The notes beneath the pieces were generated by a model. The model saw only the letters and a list, made by a program, of their open reading frames with translations. It did no database searches and was not told the origin of the DNA. From positions 8,308,001 through 8,372,000 of the forward strand of contig JAMKCF010000020.1 in NCBI GenBank assembly GCA_023634235.1: 64,000 nt of DNA. Reading direction: 5' to 3'. Shown here piece by piece: positions 55,103 to 64,000 of this stretch. Position numbers and translations under genes: made by a program. Numbering within the stretch: position 1 is the first letter of the stretch; each line of letters opens with the position of its first letter. Source of the DNA: Pisaster brevispinus. Taxonomy: Eukaryota; Echinodermata; Asteroidea; Forcipulatida; Asteriidae.

Positions 55103-55429
55103 CTACATGATGAACAAACGGTACTCTTTATAAAAATCTTACAAACTTACATGGTTTCTTAAAAGTGCTTGTAAATGTAATTCTTTGGAGACTTGACAAA
55201 AACTTGTATTTTTGGTAGATATATATATTTTTTTCTGAAATCCCTGCATTATGTGGTAAATTTGGTTTTGTAAGTACACACTGCAGCAGTAATTTGTTTA
55301 GTTTTAGCAACTAAATTTTTCAAAGCAAGACCAACGAAGGTCATAAATATTTATATATTATTTTTCTACGGTGTGTCTACGCAAAGTTGTATGAAAAAAA
55401 TGATAACTTAATTTAGAAGTAAAACTCAC

Positions 55430-55649
55430 CAATGACATTCTCATTTAAAGCAGGTGATGTTGAAAAGGATCGAGTCGAAAGAGACGGGGTAACTCCTGTT
55501 GTACCTTTTGATACCCCTCCAGAAGCAGAAAAGGGTGTATGAGGGGGCTGTGGAGGTGTAGTTTGTGCTAGTGTGTATGGTGGGCATACCACCATCATCA
55601 TCATCATCACAACATGCCAACAGGCTGGGCAGAATATTCCCCACACCAT
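55430..55649 (-). pseudogene. Exon 1 of broken receptor: signal peptide and Ser/Thr/Pro-rich stalk
   Basis: ATG at 55,649. The hydrophobic leader contains a run of five methionines from an ATG microsatellite, then CPPYTLAQTT, which parallels SYVLTQTT of the intact gene. A Ser/Thr/Pro-rich stalk follows. Donor gtgagt at 55,429 in phase 1, as in the paralogue. The assignment rests on position, phase and composition more than on residue identity. Confidence 0.65.
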
Positions 55650-57671
55650 TCTCTCTGCACTGGGAAGATACCAGGCCTGGAATTTCATCTTGGAGAGGGC
55701 AAGGTCATTTTTAATTTTGCAAAGGGCACGTCCATTGGAAAATTTTTGGAAACTTTTGATGGGGCACCAAGGCCAAATCCAGGGCAACAGAGGTCATGGC
55801 CTCCATGCAAGTCCAGGCCTGTGATACCGAACTGTCGACAGTGTAACCAAGAGCAGTTGAACTGCATGAGCTTTTTTACAAGGAGTACCTTCTTCTACAA
55901 CTGGGTAAGACCAACCGTTTAGAAGTGTCAAAATTTGCCATTCTTACAAACAAAAACAAATGTTGCCTCAAAATTAATGCTACTGCAGGGTACAGTCTAG
56001 AAAAAATCTGGGTAAAAGAATCGTAACCATTCAGCTAAATCTTTACTTTATTATTTTTTTTTTTCTAAGAGGAAACTTGACTAAATCAAAAGATGAACAT
56101 GGAAATTTACTGACTGGGTAAATTTTTAATAATTTGGGTTTTAACAAAGAAGAAATTGACTAGAGCAGGGCTTGAACCGACGATTTCTGGATTAACGTAC
56201 CAGTCCGTAATCCGGAGTTTGTTCAAGTCCCGCTCCAGTAAATTTGTCTTTGTTCAAACCCAGTCTGTATATTATTAACATTTATAAGTTTAAAACTAAA
56301 TTAAAATTAAGCATTTAATGAAAAAACAAAGTGTTTCACCGTCAGATGTAAGATGAATTGTTTTGGAAGATGAATCACTTTGATTATTGAAGCACAGGTG
56401 GGAAACTGTTCCCAGAAAGTGACTGCTTTACATTCTGACACTCCTATGTTCTGAAAACCCCCTTGTAATTTACACACTAGGGTTAGGGTTAAGGGTATAT
56501 AGGAAAATACACTATGGGTGTTGGAACAATAGGTGTGTAGCCTAACCCTTTCAGACTAACGGGTTTCCTAATTATAGAATTACCTGGCGGTAGATCCAAC
56601 TGCACCCAGTGATGCATGAACTTCAAGTCTGTAATATTAAGTGCTAGATTCCAAATACCACTTGCAGGTTGTATTTTGATAGCTGAGAGCAAAATTAAAA
56701 TCCGTATCTTGTGTCTTTACTGTCGCAATCGCTACACAGTCGTCTCCACATTCGAGGCCAATTAATTCACACAAATGAAGCAAGAAAAAACATGGTGTTG
56801 GTAAATAACAACCTGCATAACTTGTCATGCGTGCCCCTTACAAAGCATTGGTTAGTTGCTTGGACTTGGTTGTTCCTGCCTGTTTGCACCACATCATAAT
56901 TTCCTTCATGTGCAAGTGTTTTATGATAAAAAACTAATATTGAATTCATATGAGTGCATAATTGTTGCAGAATGTAATCACAAGGTAAACATCTGGACTA
57001 TTCCATTTCCAAAGAGAATGCCGAGTGAAATGGAAAAGTCACGATCAGATTTCCAGAGTGATTGTATTCCCTGACAACGCATAAAATGAAATGCATTCAA
57101 TATTCATATAAAATCATGGTAAATCAGGCATTAGACTTGTAAACATATCAACCCCACACTCTATAATTCTGTTAAAAAAAGTTGTTTTAAATAAAATTCT
57201 GAACAACATGGAGGACCCCATGTTGACACTTATTGTCCGCCATGACATGACCTTGACTATGCCGCTTGGACTGGACTCCACTATTAAATTGTGGAGTCAC
57301 AGCAGAATATATGGCAAAATAATGGATGAATTGTATTCGTTTTGCACCAATCAAACCACAAAGATCTCTGTGTGTGGTATACATAATTGATTTTATATTT
57401 ACCCTGAATTGCTTCAATGATAGCCAGCCAGTAGGAACAGTTTAGCTTGTTATTTGACAAGTCTACCCAAAAACTCACTGGTCCATATTTGATGTTTCAT
57501 TTAACATTGTCATTGAATTGAACAATCTGTGAAAAGAGAGGTTCACAGATGCAGTGCCATACACAAGCCGGACAACTTGGACTTGACTGATCCTCTGGTT
57601 TTAACTGGCATTTGGCAGGTGGACCACTGGAGATGCTCTAACGACTTGTAAATTATTAATGTAATTTGTTA
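55650..57671. other. Intergenic region upstream of the broken receptor gene
   Basis: About 2 kb with no gene recognised. It holds a palindromic SINE pair (56,105-56,290) and short A/T-rich tracts. Promoter elements for the broken receptor could lie in its left end, but I recognise none. Confidence 0.55.
56105..56290. repeat. Head-to-head pair of tRNA-derived SINE fragments
   Basis: Left half on the minus strand and right half on the plus strand, each with a B-box-like sequence (ggttcaagccc and gttcaagtccc), followed by the same tail (agtaaatttgtctttgttca on the right). The centre, near 56,200, is ggattaacgtaccagtccgt. The tail matches the SINE at 53,640. Confidence 0.7.
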
Positions 57672-57920
57672 GGTGTCATGTGGCCAAGTGGTCAAGAGCA
57701 CTGGATCCAAGCTCTTGTGTTTCTGATCAGCAGAGTGTGGGTTCGAATCCTAGTCTTGACACTTGTGTCTATTCAGCAAGACACTTTAGACCATTATTGC
57801 TAAGTCCTTCTGCTAAGACTAAAGGGGTTTGCCCCTGTGTTTCTGACTGTGGCTGCTGAGTCTGACGCAACATTTTGTAAACCATTATACATATAGTGTT
57901 ACATTAATTAAAAACTTAAA
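57672..57920 (+). repeat. tRNA-Leu/Ser-like SINE, near full length
   Basis: The head (57,672-57,763) folds like a class II tRNA: ggtgtca and tgacact pair as acceptor arms, tggccaagtggtcaag is the A box and gggttcgaatcc the B box. A SINE body with agcaagacactttagaccat follows and ends in A-rich sequence. Only the body (from agcaagacac) is present at 31,627, at the other end of the duplication. Confidence 0.75.
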
Positions 57921-59170
57921 AAAACCTGTCTTAAAATTTTTTCTCTTTCTTCCAGCATCGAGTACATGTGTGTACATGTACCTTTAATATTGGTAGATAT
58001 GTGCAGTATATGTATGTATAAGACGCTGATATAACTGTCATGCTTTGAAAAGTCATTATGTACAGTTAACAGTAAAGCAATAGGTACAGGAGCTAGTTTC
58101 AGCCGATTCCAAAGCTCTTTTTCCAAACAATATGCAAAAAAGCCGGCCTCATACCCTCACAATCATTACTACCTTGCACATGATTGTAAACTGTAGCCAG
58201 TATTGTATATCTAGTAACCAACTCTGGCATGGGGCAAGCAGATCAGACCGTCATTGCTGTGGTGGGCTATGAGAGTCATTTTCCAGGGGTGCTGGTGAGC
58301 ATCACTGGGCTAGTATGCTATCATAATGTAGCACTAAGCAAGACTGTCGACCTTTACTAAGCAAAGAACAGGGAACTTTTAAAAGTGACGTACTCAACTA
58401 TTGGTATATCGGTGTCATGAGAATGCTTACATTTACAGCTCTCTACAGAATGTTTATGATGGACAATTCATTAAATCAAAAAGTGCAGGAAATACAAGTA
58501 CTTCACTAATTAAAAAATTCAAATTAATGTAGTGGTACCCCTAGTGTCAAGGGGAGGGAAGGAGGACAATCCTCTATCTACTAAAGGATGAGCATCCGTC
58601 AAATAGAATAAAATAGAATGAATCCACCAAAAGATGTCTCAAATCTAAAATATAAGTATTCTCTTCTGCAACTGACTTAATACAAGAGATTAGCAATTCA
58701 CAAGATTATACAGCCCAGCAAAATCACCAATTTAATACAACACAAATCAATAAAGCACACTCTAATCAGTGAATGTCATAGGTCAAAAACAAGGTTGCCT
58801 ACATATGTAGCTACTATATACAACTTTACAACAACATTGGTGATGTTACCCCTAAAAGTAATACTTCTACCAAACAAAATTACTTCTTAAAAGCCACCGG
58901 TATACTAAAAACATATCTCTCCCAGATGGTAAATTTTGGGAGGCATGGCAAGAGCCATGCTGCCTTGAAATTAGAGAGAAATACACGGCTAGGAAAAGTG
59001 TGCTCTGTGTACCTCCACATTCACAGTGAAACAGAAAAAGAGTGCGAGTTCAAGGGTAGAGGACCCCAACTTGACTTTCTTACAGAAAAAAATGCAAATC
59101 ACAAAAGCTTGAACATCGAGGGCACACTTGGGTTCCCGACATATATATTCTGATACATTTATTTCAATAT
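57776..59170. other. Downstream flank of the intact receptor gene; duplicate of 31,627-33,009
   Basis: Non-coding. It includes the SINE body and probably the 3' untranslated region of the receptor at its right end. It aligns with 31,627-33,009 with scattered substitutions and short indels. Confidence 0.75.
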
Positions 59171-59449
59171 TCAAATACTTGTAGTACGCGTGTCAGAAGA
59201 AACTGTTGGTTTTGAAGGACCAGATCTTTGAGAAACATTGGAACTGTGAGCTTGCTCATCTTGTGGACAACATATCAAGATGAAGGTCTTCTTCCACCGT
59301 CTCCAGATGCTGATCTTACAGACGAAGGAGAGAAAAACCAGAAGACCTTGGCAAGAGTTGAGAATGATGAAGATGTACCAGAGTAAAATCGCATCACTGA
59401 AAGCTGCTGCAAAGCCGATGATCCAGGTGAAACCCATCAGACTGGAAAT
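59171..59449 (-). CDS. Exon 4 of intact receptor: end of TM6, TM7 and tail
   Basis: Acceptor ccaatag (59,456-59,450) keeps the frame and reads ISSLMGFTWIIGF; the AG seven bases later would not. Helix 7 has LNSCQGLLVF. The tail has a membrane-proximal cluster IWRRWKK, possible palmitoylation cysteines (ICC), and a Ser/Thr-rich end. Confidence 0.85.
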   Translation of the reverse strand: MSSLMGFTWIIGFAAAFSDAILLWYIFIILNSCQGLLVFLSFVCKISIWRRWKKTFILICCPQDEQAHSSNVSQRSGPSKPTVSSDTRTTSI

Positions 59450-62400
59450 CTATTGGATTGAAAGAAGGGGTTTTTTAATCTAGAAAATATCAAAAACTTA
59501 AAGCACATATATTAGCATTAAACTTCATGCTGATTTTCTCTATAACAGGCATCAGTTTAATGGTATTTGCCTCCGTACTGCTTGAAATGTTCCAAATGTG
59601 ACTTTCACTTTACACATGGCAGTGGGACCTTCTCATTAACAAGGTCTGTACATAAACTATACAATTATCCACACCTAAACATTTTTTGTTTTATAACATC
59701 ATAGATCAGCTAAAATGCAAGTAAAATATCGCTGAATATTGCAACTACAAACACTTTTGAGTTGCCCAAACTGAGAAGATCATATCTTGCATATAACAAT
59801 AACATATGAACTTACTTTCAAGTAGATGATCAGTTCCTCCTTCGTTTGCTGGATCAAAGATTTATTCTTCCGTACTGCAATTGTGTCCCTGTTTGTCCTC
59901 CATATGCCATGAACAGTGAAAGCAAACATGAAAACATTTGCTAAGATGACAACCCCAATTGGACCTCCAACTACAGCAATGTTGACGTAACCGTTCCCAA
60001 TCCAGCAGATGTTCTCGTCACCGTACCACAGCAGGATGTCAGTGCATTCACAGAGGTGTAGGACCAAGCATGGAAGGATGATCAGAATTGGGATACCCCA
60101 AGCAAATGACACTGCTGCCTTAGATATGCTCCCATGTTTGTTCTGTTTAACTGTTGATCGTGTTGCAAAAGTCTGGTGGAGGTTAAACGCCAAAAGTCCA
60201 GTCCACAAGACGTTGACCAACAGAAAGTAGTGGGCTAAAACGGCAACAGTAGTGCAGACTGATGGTTGAATAGTCGCCACCCCACTGAATAGAAGGAACA
60301 GTTGTGCAATAAACAGAGCGCCAACAAAGTTCATTATAAGGTAACCTGTGTGGTTTCTAAGCTCCTTAAAGACACAGTAGGTTATGAAGGTGATTAGTGC
60401 AGCAAGCATTGATATGACGTTGAGGATTAGACTGAGAATCTGCTGTGGTAGCGAGTATTCAAAAAAAGTTATAATTCTTGTGGTATTTCGAGTTCCATTC
60501 CGCTCATTGAAGGAACAAACTTGGATTTGTCCACTCCAGGTCTCTATGTACTGGTCTCGGCTGTAATTTTCCCCAGTTGGAATATATGTGAGGATATCAT
60601 TGTTTTGATCTTCGTGGAGAAATAAGGAACTGTTGAATGTCTCCAGTGGGCAGGACAGATCAGGATTGAGGCACAGCTGGAGACTGCCAGACTGATTGAA
60701 GTCACTGGATAGCTCCTCATGGATGAACGTCTCTCGCTGAAGAGTTTGGTTGGCTGCATACCAAGAATCAGATTCATTCATGTACACTAGACCTGACCCA
60801 TCCCTGTAGAATTGGGTTTCGTTGATCCATTGCCCATTGCATTTACCAACAGCAAGATTTGCTGTATGGTAAATTACTTCCATGGCAACAATCTTCATCG
60901 CATCATGTTGGGTTTGGCAAAATGTCATACGTCTTGACTTTTCCAGATTTACATGAAACTCCTGGAAGGTTTTTTGGTCTGTCTGGACCATGTAAGGATA
61001 AGTCATCTGTTGCTCATCTTGTAAACAAGTCACCATTTGTGTTCCATGGGGAAAAATTGATTCCACAAACTTACTTTGATTGACTTTTATCAGCTCTTGG
61101 AGGCAGTTCATAACATCCCCTTCAGAGGCATCTCTAAGAGGCGCTGAAGTGCAAACTGCAACATGTATATAAACCACCACGCCATCATTATCATGTTCCG
61201 ACTTAGAGACGCACTCATTTTCGACTAACACATACCCCAAGGAGCAAGACAACTTTCGACATACTGAATGGAATGGATCATAGACCTCATTGGGTGAGCA
61301 CGCCACCTGTTCTTCAACAACAACCATATCTTCCCTCACGAGTTTAACATTGCCCCCAGATCGGAAGTCCAGAACAATTGAAATTGGTGGTATACCACCA
61401 AAAGGTGGTGCTGCAGGACCAGGTTTAATTATTACGCCTTTTAATGGGATGTAAGGGTAGTAAGTTTCACATTCTGTGGCATTTTCAACATCGTTGTTGC
61501 AGGCAACACAATGTGGATTTTTGCTTTCCACAAATGTGATCGGTAATGCTGTGTTAACGAAAGCTGTGTATGACTCACAGGCTTCACTAAGTGGATGGCC
61601 TTCTGGGCAGGATTCAAGTACGACCCTGAAACATGCCCTAAGGATGTTTAAGGTCTGGTCTGGAGGCTTGGGTTCTACAGTACATTGCAGATCATTCTGT
61701 ACATAATCGAGAGTGGCAGACGAAGTAGAGGTTGATAGTAGCCACAGAGCTTGGTTGGTTGTGTGTTCCCAAGTACAGTCTACTTCAAGAGACCAAGAAG
61801 TTATGTCAACCAATTCTTCTCCATGGCAGAGGGCGCAATACACATTCCTATAGGGAAGGTTGTACTTTAATCCAGAGACAAGAATGGTCGACAACAAGTC
61901 GTTGCCATCAATGTTTTCACAAAGAAATAACAGCATTTCATCAGGCACTGATTGGCTTTCCACTGGACAAGACACTATTGCATAGTAACCCTTTCTTGAA
62001 CCGGCGCGATAGCAGGTAAAATCTTCCAGCTGAAAAAAAACCCAGACATGGATATTATTCAAGAAGACATAGTGAAAACTACCATTAATCCACCAAAATG
62101 TGAATATATTAATACCTTAAGTTTCCCAAGCTTGGACTCGGTCCCTTGATCATCATCTGGCACATGTTCACAGGTTTCATTGTAGTCTTGACAGCAGTCA
62201 TTAAAGAAGACACAATCTGGATCACACTGGCAGAGAGGTCCAACCCCAGTACGATTGACATCTTCAAATGGCTGAAAGTGGCAACCGAGACTACTGCACA
62301 GGTGACGATGGGTACATAGTTCCACTGTTGTGCCAGCAAGCTCCAGTTTCGTGACTAAAATTACACATTAAAAAAAATTGCAGTTTTCTCTAGTGCCAAA

Positions 62401-63806
62401 AAGAATAAAGATAACAATCTTGTTAACTTTCCATGCTCAGAAGTTCTTAATACCTCCTGACGCTACTCTCTACCTGTCAGTCGTCTAATGAAGAATTGTT
62501 GTCACATTTTGGCCAGAGCTTCTGCCTTTTTTACAGATAGTTTTGTGGCAAGCGTGCCACTAGTGTGTCTGACCTGGTTCCCTCTCATAAGGTGTTTGGG
62601 TGTGAAACAAGGCTTTCTGTTTGTTCTCATCCATACACTCCAAGATGTAGAACAAAAAGCCATTCCAAATGCATCGCCCCCCACAGTACTGCATATTTTG
62701 GAACTCCTTGCTTGGTGCAGTTCCTTGCTTGGTGCAAATAACAATTCCTACCTTCAGCTTCCCAGAGCTATTTTCATCTTAAAATGTTTCCTTCTTATAG
62801 CTCCGTACCAAGAGTGGCTTTAACCTTGTTTGGAGTGAACTTTTGTTGCCAAATTAATTTTGTATATCTACCAGGACAATAAAGGTTACTCATGCCAATA
62901 AGATTGCATCATTACTCAATAAGAGATATTAAAGACAATTCAACTCCTTGTTAATAATATAAACTTGTATTCTTCACTCAATGGTAAATAAACCAACAGA
63001 TGCATTGTCTAAGATTTTGCACATACTGCTCAAGTATGGTTTTACAGCAAAGCAACCACTACGGACTGGAATTAGATGTATAACCTACATTTTCAAGGAA
63101 AAACAAATGTAGTTAGGTAGTGGAACACAAACAACATTAGTTAAAAGGCACTTTAAAGGTATTATACAGGATTGTTAAGGATATAAACAGTGTGTAATTT
63201 TAGTCTGAAAGCTTACTTATTATGAGGTTCATGCCATATTTTGCTGTGGAATATATCCCTCTGAAATAAAGTCATAATTGAAAAAAAACTCAACAGCTGA
63301 TTGCAATTGTTACAACAAAAGTTATAGACAATTAGTGTGTTTACATGTACATGCTGAACATTGTGCATGTTTTTTCTCTATTTTCTCCCGACTCGTACAA
63401 CATATCAAGCCCCAAATTTACACAGGTTTGTTATTTTATATATATGGTTGATCACACACACTTAAGGAACACTGTCGCTTTGTATGACTATTTTGTCAGT
63501 TCTACCAATCCTTTATAATTAATACCTTTAAAGACTTAAACACTCACCAGGTTTTTCTTCCTCAATCCAGTATGGTGGTGGGATTAATGTCGTTGTCTGT
63601 GGTGGGTTCGTGGTGGTCAGCAAGCTGACAGTTCCCGCAGGTGTATCTGTGGTAGTTGTTCCAATGGGTGGGGATGAATCCAGCGAGAATGATGTAGTTT
63701 GTGTCAACACATAAGATGGACTCGCGATTACGATGAGAAGGAATGTAATGCGAGTTCTGATCAACTGAAATGGGAGTCCCGGCAAATGGTGCAACAAGCT
63801 CTTCAT
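59171..63806 (-). CDS. SMB-domain seven-helix receptor (adhesion/methuselah-like), intact
   Basis: Four exons on the minus strand: 63,548-63,806, 62,116-62,354, 59,816-62,029 and 59,171-59,449. Splice phases are 1, 0 and 0, all with GT/AG ends, giving 996 residues. The order is signal peptide, Ser/Thr/Pro-rich stalk, somatomedin-B domain (about 106-148), a 500-residue cysteine-rich, N-glycosylation-rich ectodomain, then seven helices (about 696-950) and a short Ser-rich tail. It would sit in the plasma membrane and signal through G proteins; the ligand is unknown. I see no GPS autoproteolysis motif before helix 1, so it resembles a methuselah-like more than a canonical adhesion receptor. The start is the first ATG (63,806) before the hydrophobic leader. 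Confidence 0.88.
59816..62029 (-). CDS. Exon 3 of intact receptor: ectodomain and TM1 to TM6
   Basis: A 738-codon exon (residues 167-904). The ectodomain has repeated cysteines (for example CALCHGEELVD, CSPNEVYDPFHSVCRKLSC) and many NxS/T sites. Helix 1 contains ILSLILNVISMLAALITF, helix 3 begins after SVCTTV, and loop 2 has ENICW, a conserved Cys-Trp pair of secretin-superfamily receptors. The long single exon with one intron inside helix 6 is shared with the broken paralogue. This exon in the broken gene is the retroelement target. Confidence 0.9.
62116..62354 (-). CDS. Exon 2 of intact receptor: somatomedin-B domain
   Basis: Acceptor attttag before 62,354, donor gtatta at 62,115. Eight SMB cysteines lie in the pattern C-x4-C-x16-C-x-C-x3-C-x5-CC-x6-C, including CQCDPDC and NDCCQDY. 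One extra cysteine lies six residues before the first. SMB domains are small disulfide knots that mediate protein binding, as in vitronectin; the partner here is unknown. Confidence 0.88.
62355..63547 (-). other. Intron 1 of the intact receptor gene
   Basis: About 1.2 kb with no repeat family that I recognise. An 80-codon minus-strand frame at 62,502-62,744 (within FTPKHLMRGNQVRHTSG-type sequence) looks vaguely like a transposon protein remnant but is too short to assign. Confidence 0.6.
63548..63806 (-). CDS. Exon 1 of intact receptor: signal peptide and stalk
   Basis: MKSLLHH at the start, a hydrophobic core FLLIVIASPSYVL (cleavage plausibly near SYVLTQ), then a Thr-rich stalk with TTTTDT and TTTLIPPPYW. 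Donor gtgagtg at 63,547 in phase 1. The mucin-like stalk would be heavily O-glycosylated. Confidence 0.8.
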
Positions 63807-64000
63807 TTTGGTTAGAGTTTGTCTCAACTGAGTTTGGTGATTTGGCGAGCAATGAGTAACACTGTGTTTTCGTTGTGCTTTTAGCTCTATCTTCTATACG
63901 TACGCTACATTAAAACTGTCAATCCTCAAGGTAAGTTTTTTTTTTTTATAATAAGTTTACCTTTTTTTTTTAAGGAAAAAGACTGCAGGAATTGCAAACA
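63807..64000. other. Region upstream of the intact receptor start
   Basis: 5' untranslated and possibly promoter-proximal DNA. It contains T-runs at 63,938-63,948 and 63,964-63,973. No TATA box or other promoter element could be supported before the window ends. Confidence 0.5.

Larger units (their letters stand above)
33010..55649 (-). pseudogene. SMB-domain seven-helix receptor, disrupted paralogue
   Basis: Minus-strand paralogue of the intact gene at 59,171-63,806. Exons by homology: 1 (55,430-55,649), 2 (54,855-55,102), 3 (50,667-52,207 joined to 33,688-34,381, split by a Ty3/gypsy element) and 4 (33,010-33,288). Introns 1 and 2 keep the same phases (1 and 0) and GT donors as the intact copy. 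Exon 3 carries an approximately 10-bp insertion with an in-frame TAA near 52,030 and a 1-nt deletion near 51,530, each shifting the frame, besides the 16.3-kb insertion. The seven-helix part remains open. Expression of a full receptor is not possible without repair; a truncated ectodomain product cannot be excluded. Confidence 0.9.

Noticed and set aside
56475..56500. Telomere-like ttaggg units (gggttagggttaaggg)
   Set aside because: Only two imperfect units; too short for an interstitial telomeric array.
57672..57763. Functional tRNA gene
   Set aside because: The cloverleaf is partly preserved but a SINE body follows directly; the anticodon arm is poorly paired.
62502..62744. Possible recombinase or transposase remnant in intron 1 of the intact receptor
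   Set aside because: 80 codons only, no catalytic residue set could be assigned.

Overview
The window is a gene-poor, transposon-dense stretch of a eukaryotic genome, most likely a marine deuterostome and perhaps an echinoderm. This rests on intron-containing receptor exons, Ty3/gypsy and Ngaro-type tyrosine-recombinase retrotransposons, hAT-like MITEs, tRNA-derived SINEs and AT-rich simple repeats. The species is inference; no single sequence here fixes it.

Layout. (1) 1-1,560: no gene seen, but two tiny palindromic inserts flanked by direct repeats. (2) 1,570-31,610: a very large imperfect inverted duplication. The left arm is 1,570-5,659, the unique AT-rich spacer is 5,660-16,170, and the right arm is 16,171-31,610. 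Both arms carry the same MITE and an array of an 80-bp satellite. In the right arm the satellite has expanded with a 1,069-bp higher-order duplication, and it was split by a young Ty3/gypsy element (18,384-27,368; 1,549-bp LTRs, CATG target duplication). That element has Gag and Pol in overlapping frames, joined by a textbook-looking -1 frameshift signal (slippery CCCAAAC followed by an H-type pseudoknot). (3) 31,627-57,600: a broken receptor gene on the minus strand (exons at 33,010-33,288, 33,688-34,381, 50,667-52,207, 54,855-55,102 and 55,430-55,649). A 16.3-kb nest of transposons splits its third exon. The outer layer is a second Ty3/gypsy element (34,382-50,666, ATTG duplication) with a PHD-type zinc finger inside Pol. 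It was itself hit by a hAT-like MITE in its 5' LTR (34,457-35,668), by an Ngaro/PAT-type element in RT (37,893-45,407) and by a TA-flanked MITE in RT (45,795-47,314). (4) 57,670-63,806: the intact paralogue, a four-exon minus-strand gene for a roughly 996-residue receptor. It has a signal peptide, a somatomedin-B domain, a large cysteine-rich ectodomain and a secretin/adhesion/methuselah-like seven-helix domain.

How it fits together. The two receptor genes arose by tandem duplication that included about 1.4 kb of downstream flank. One copy still has an open reading frame across all four exons. The other has two small frameshifts, a lost disulfide cysteine and the nested transposons. The retroelements are young: the LTR pair of the second gypsy element differs at one base seen in 269 bp, and the first pair looks identical wherever compared. 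The order of insertion can be read directly from the target-site duplications.

All exon boundaries are inferred from reading-frame continuity and GT/AG signals, without transcript evidence. Family names come from motif recognition, not a database search.
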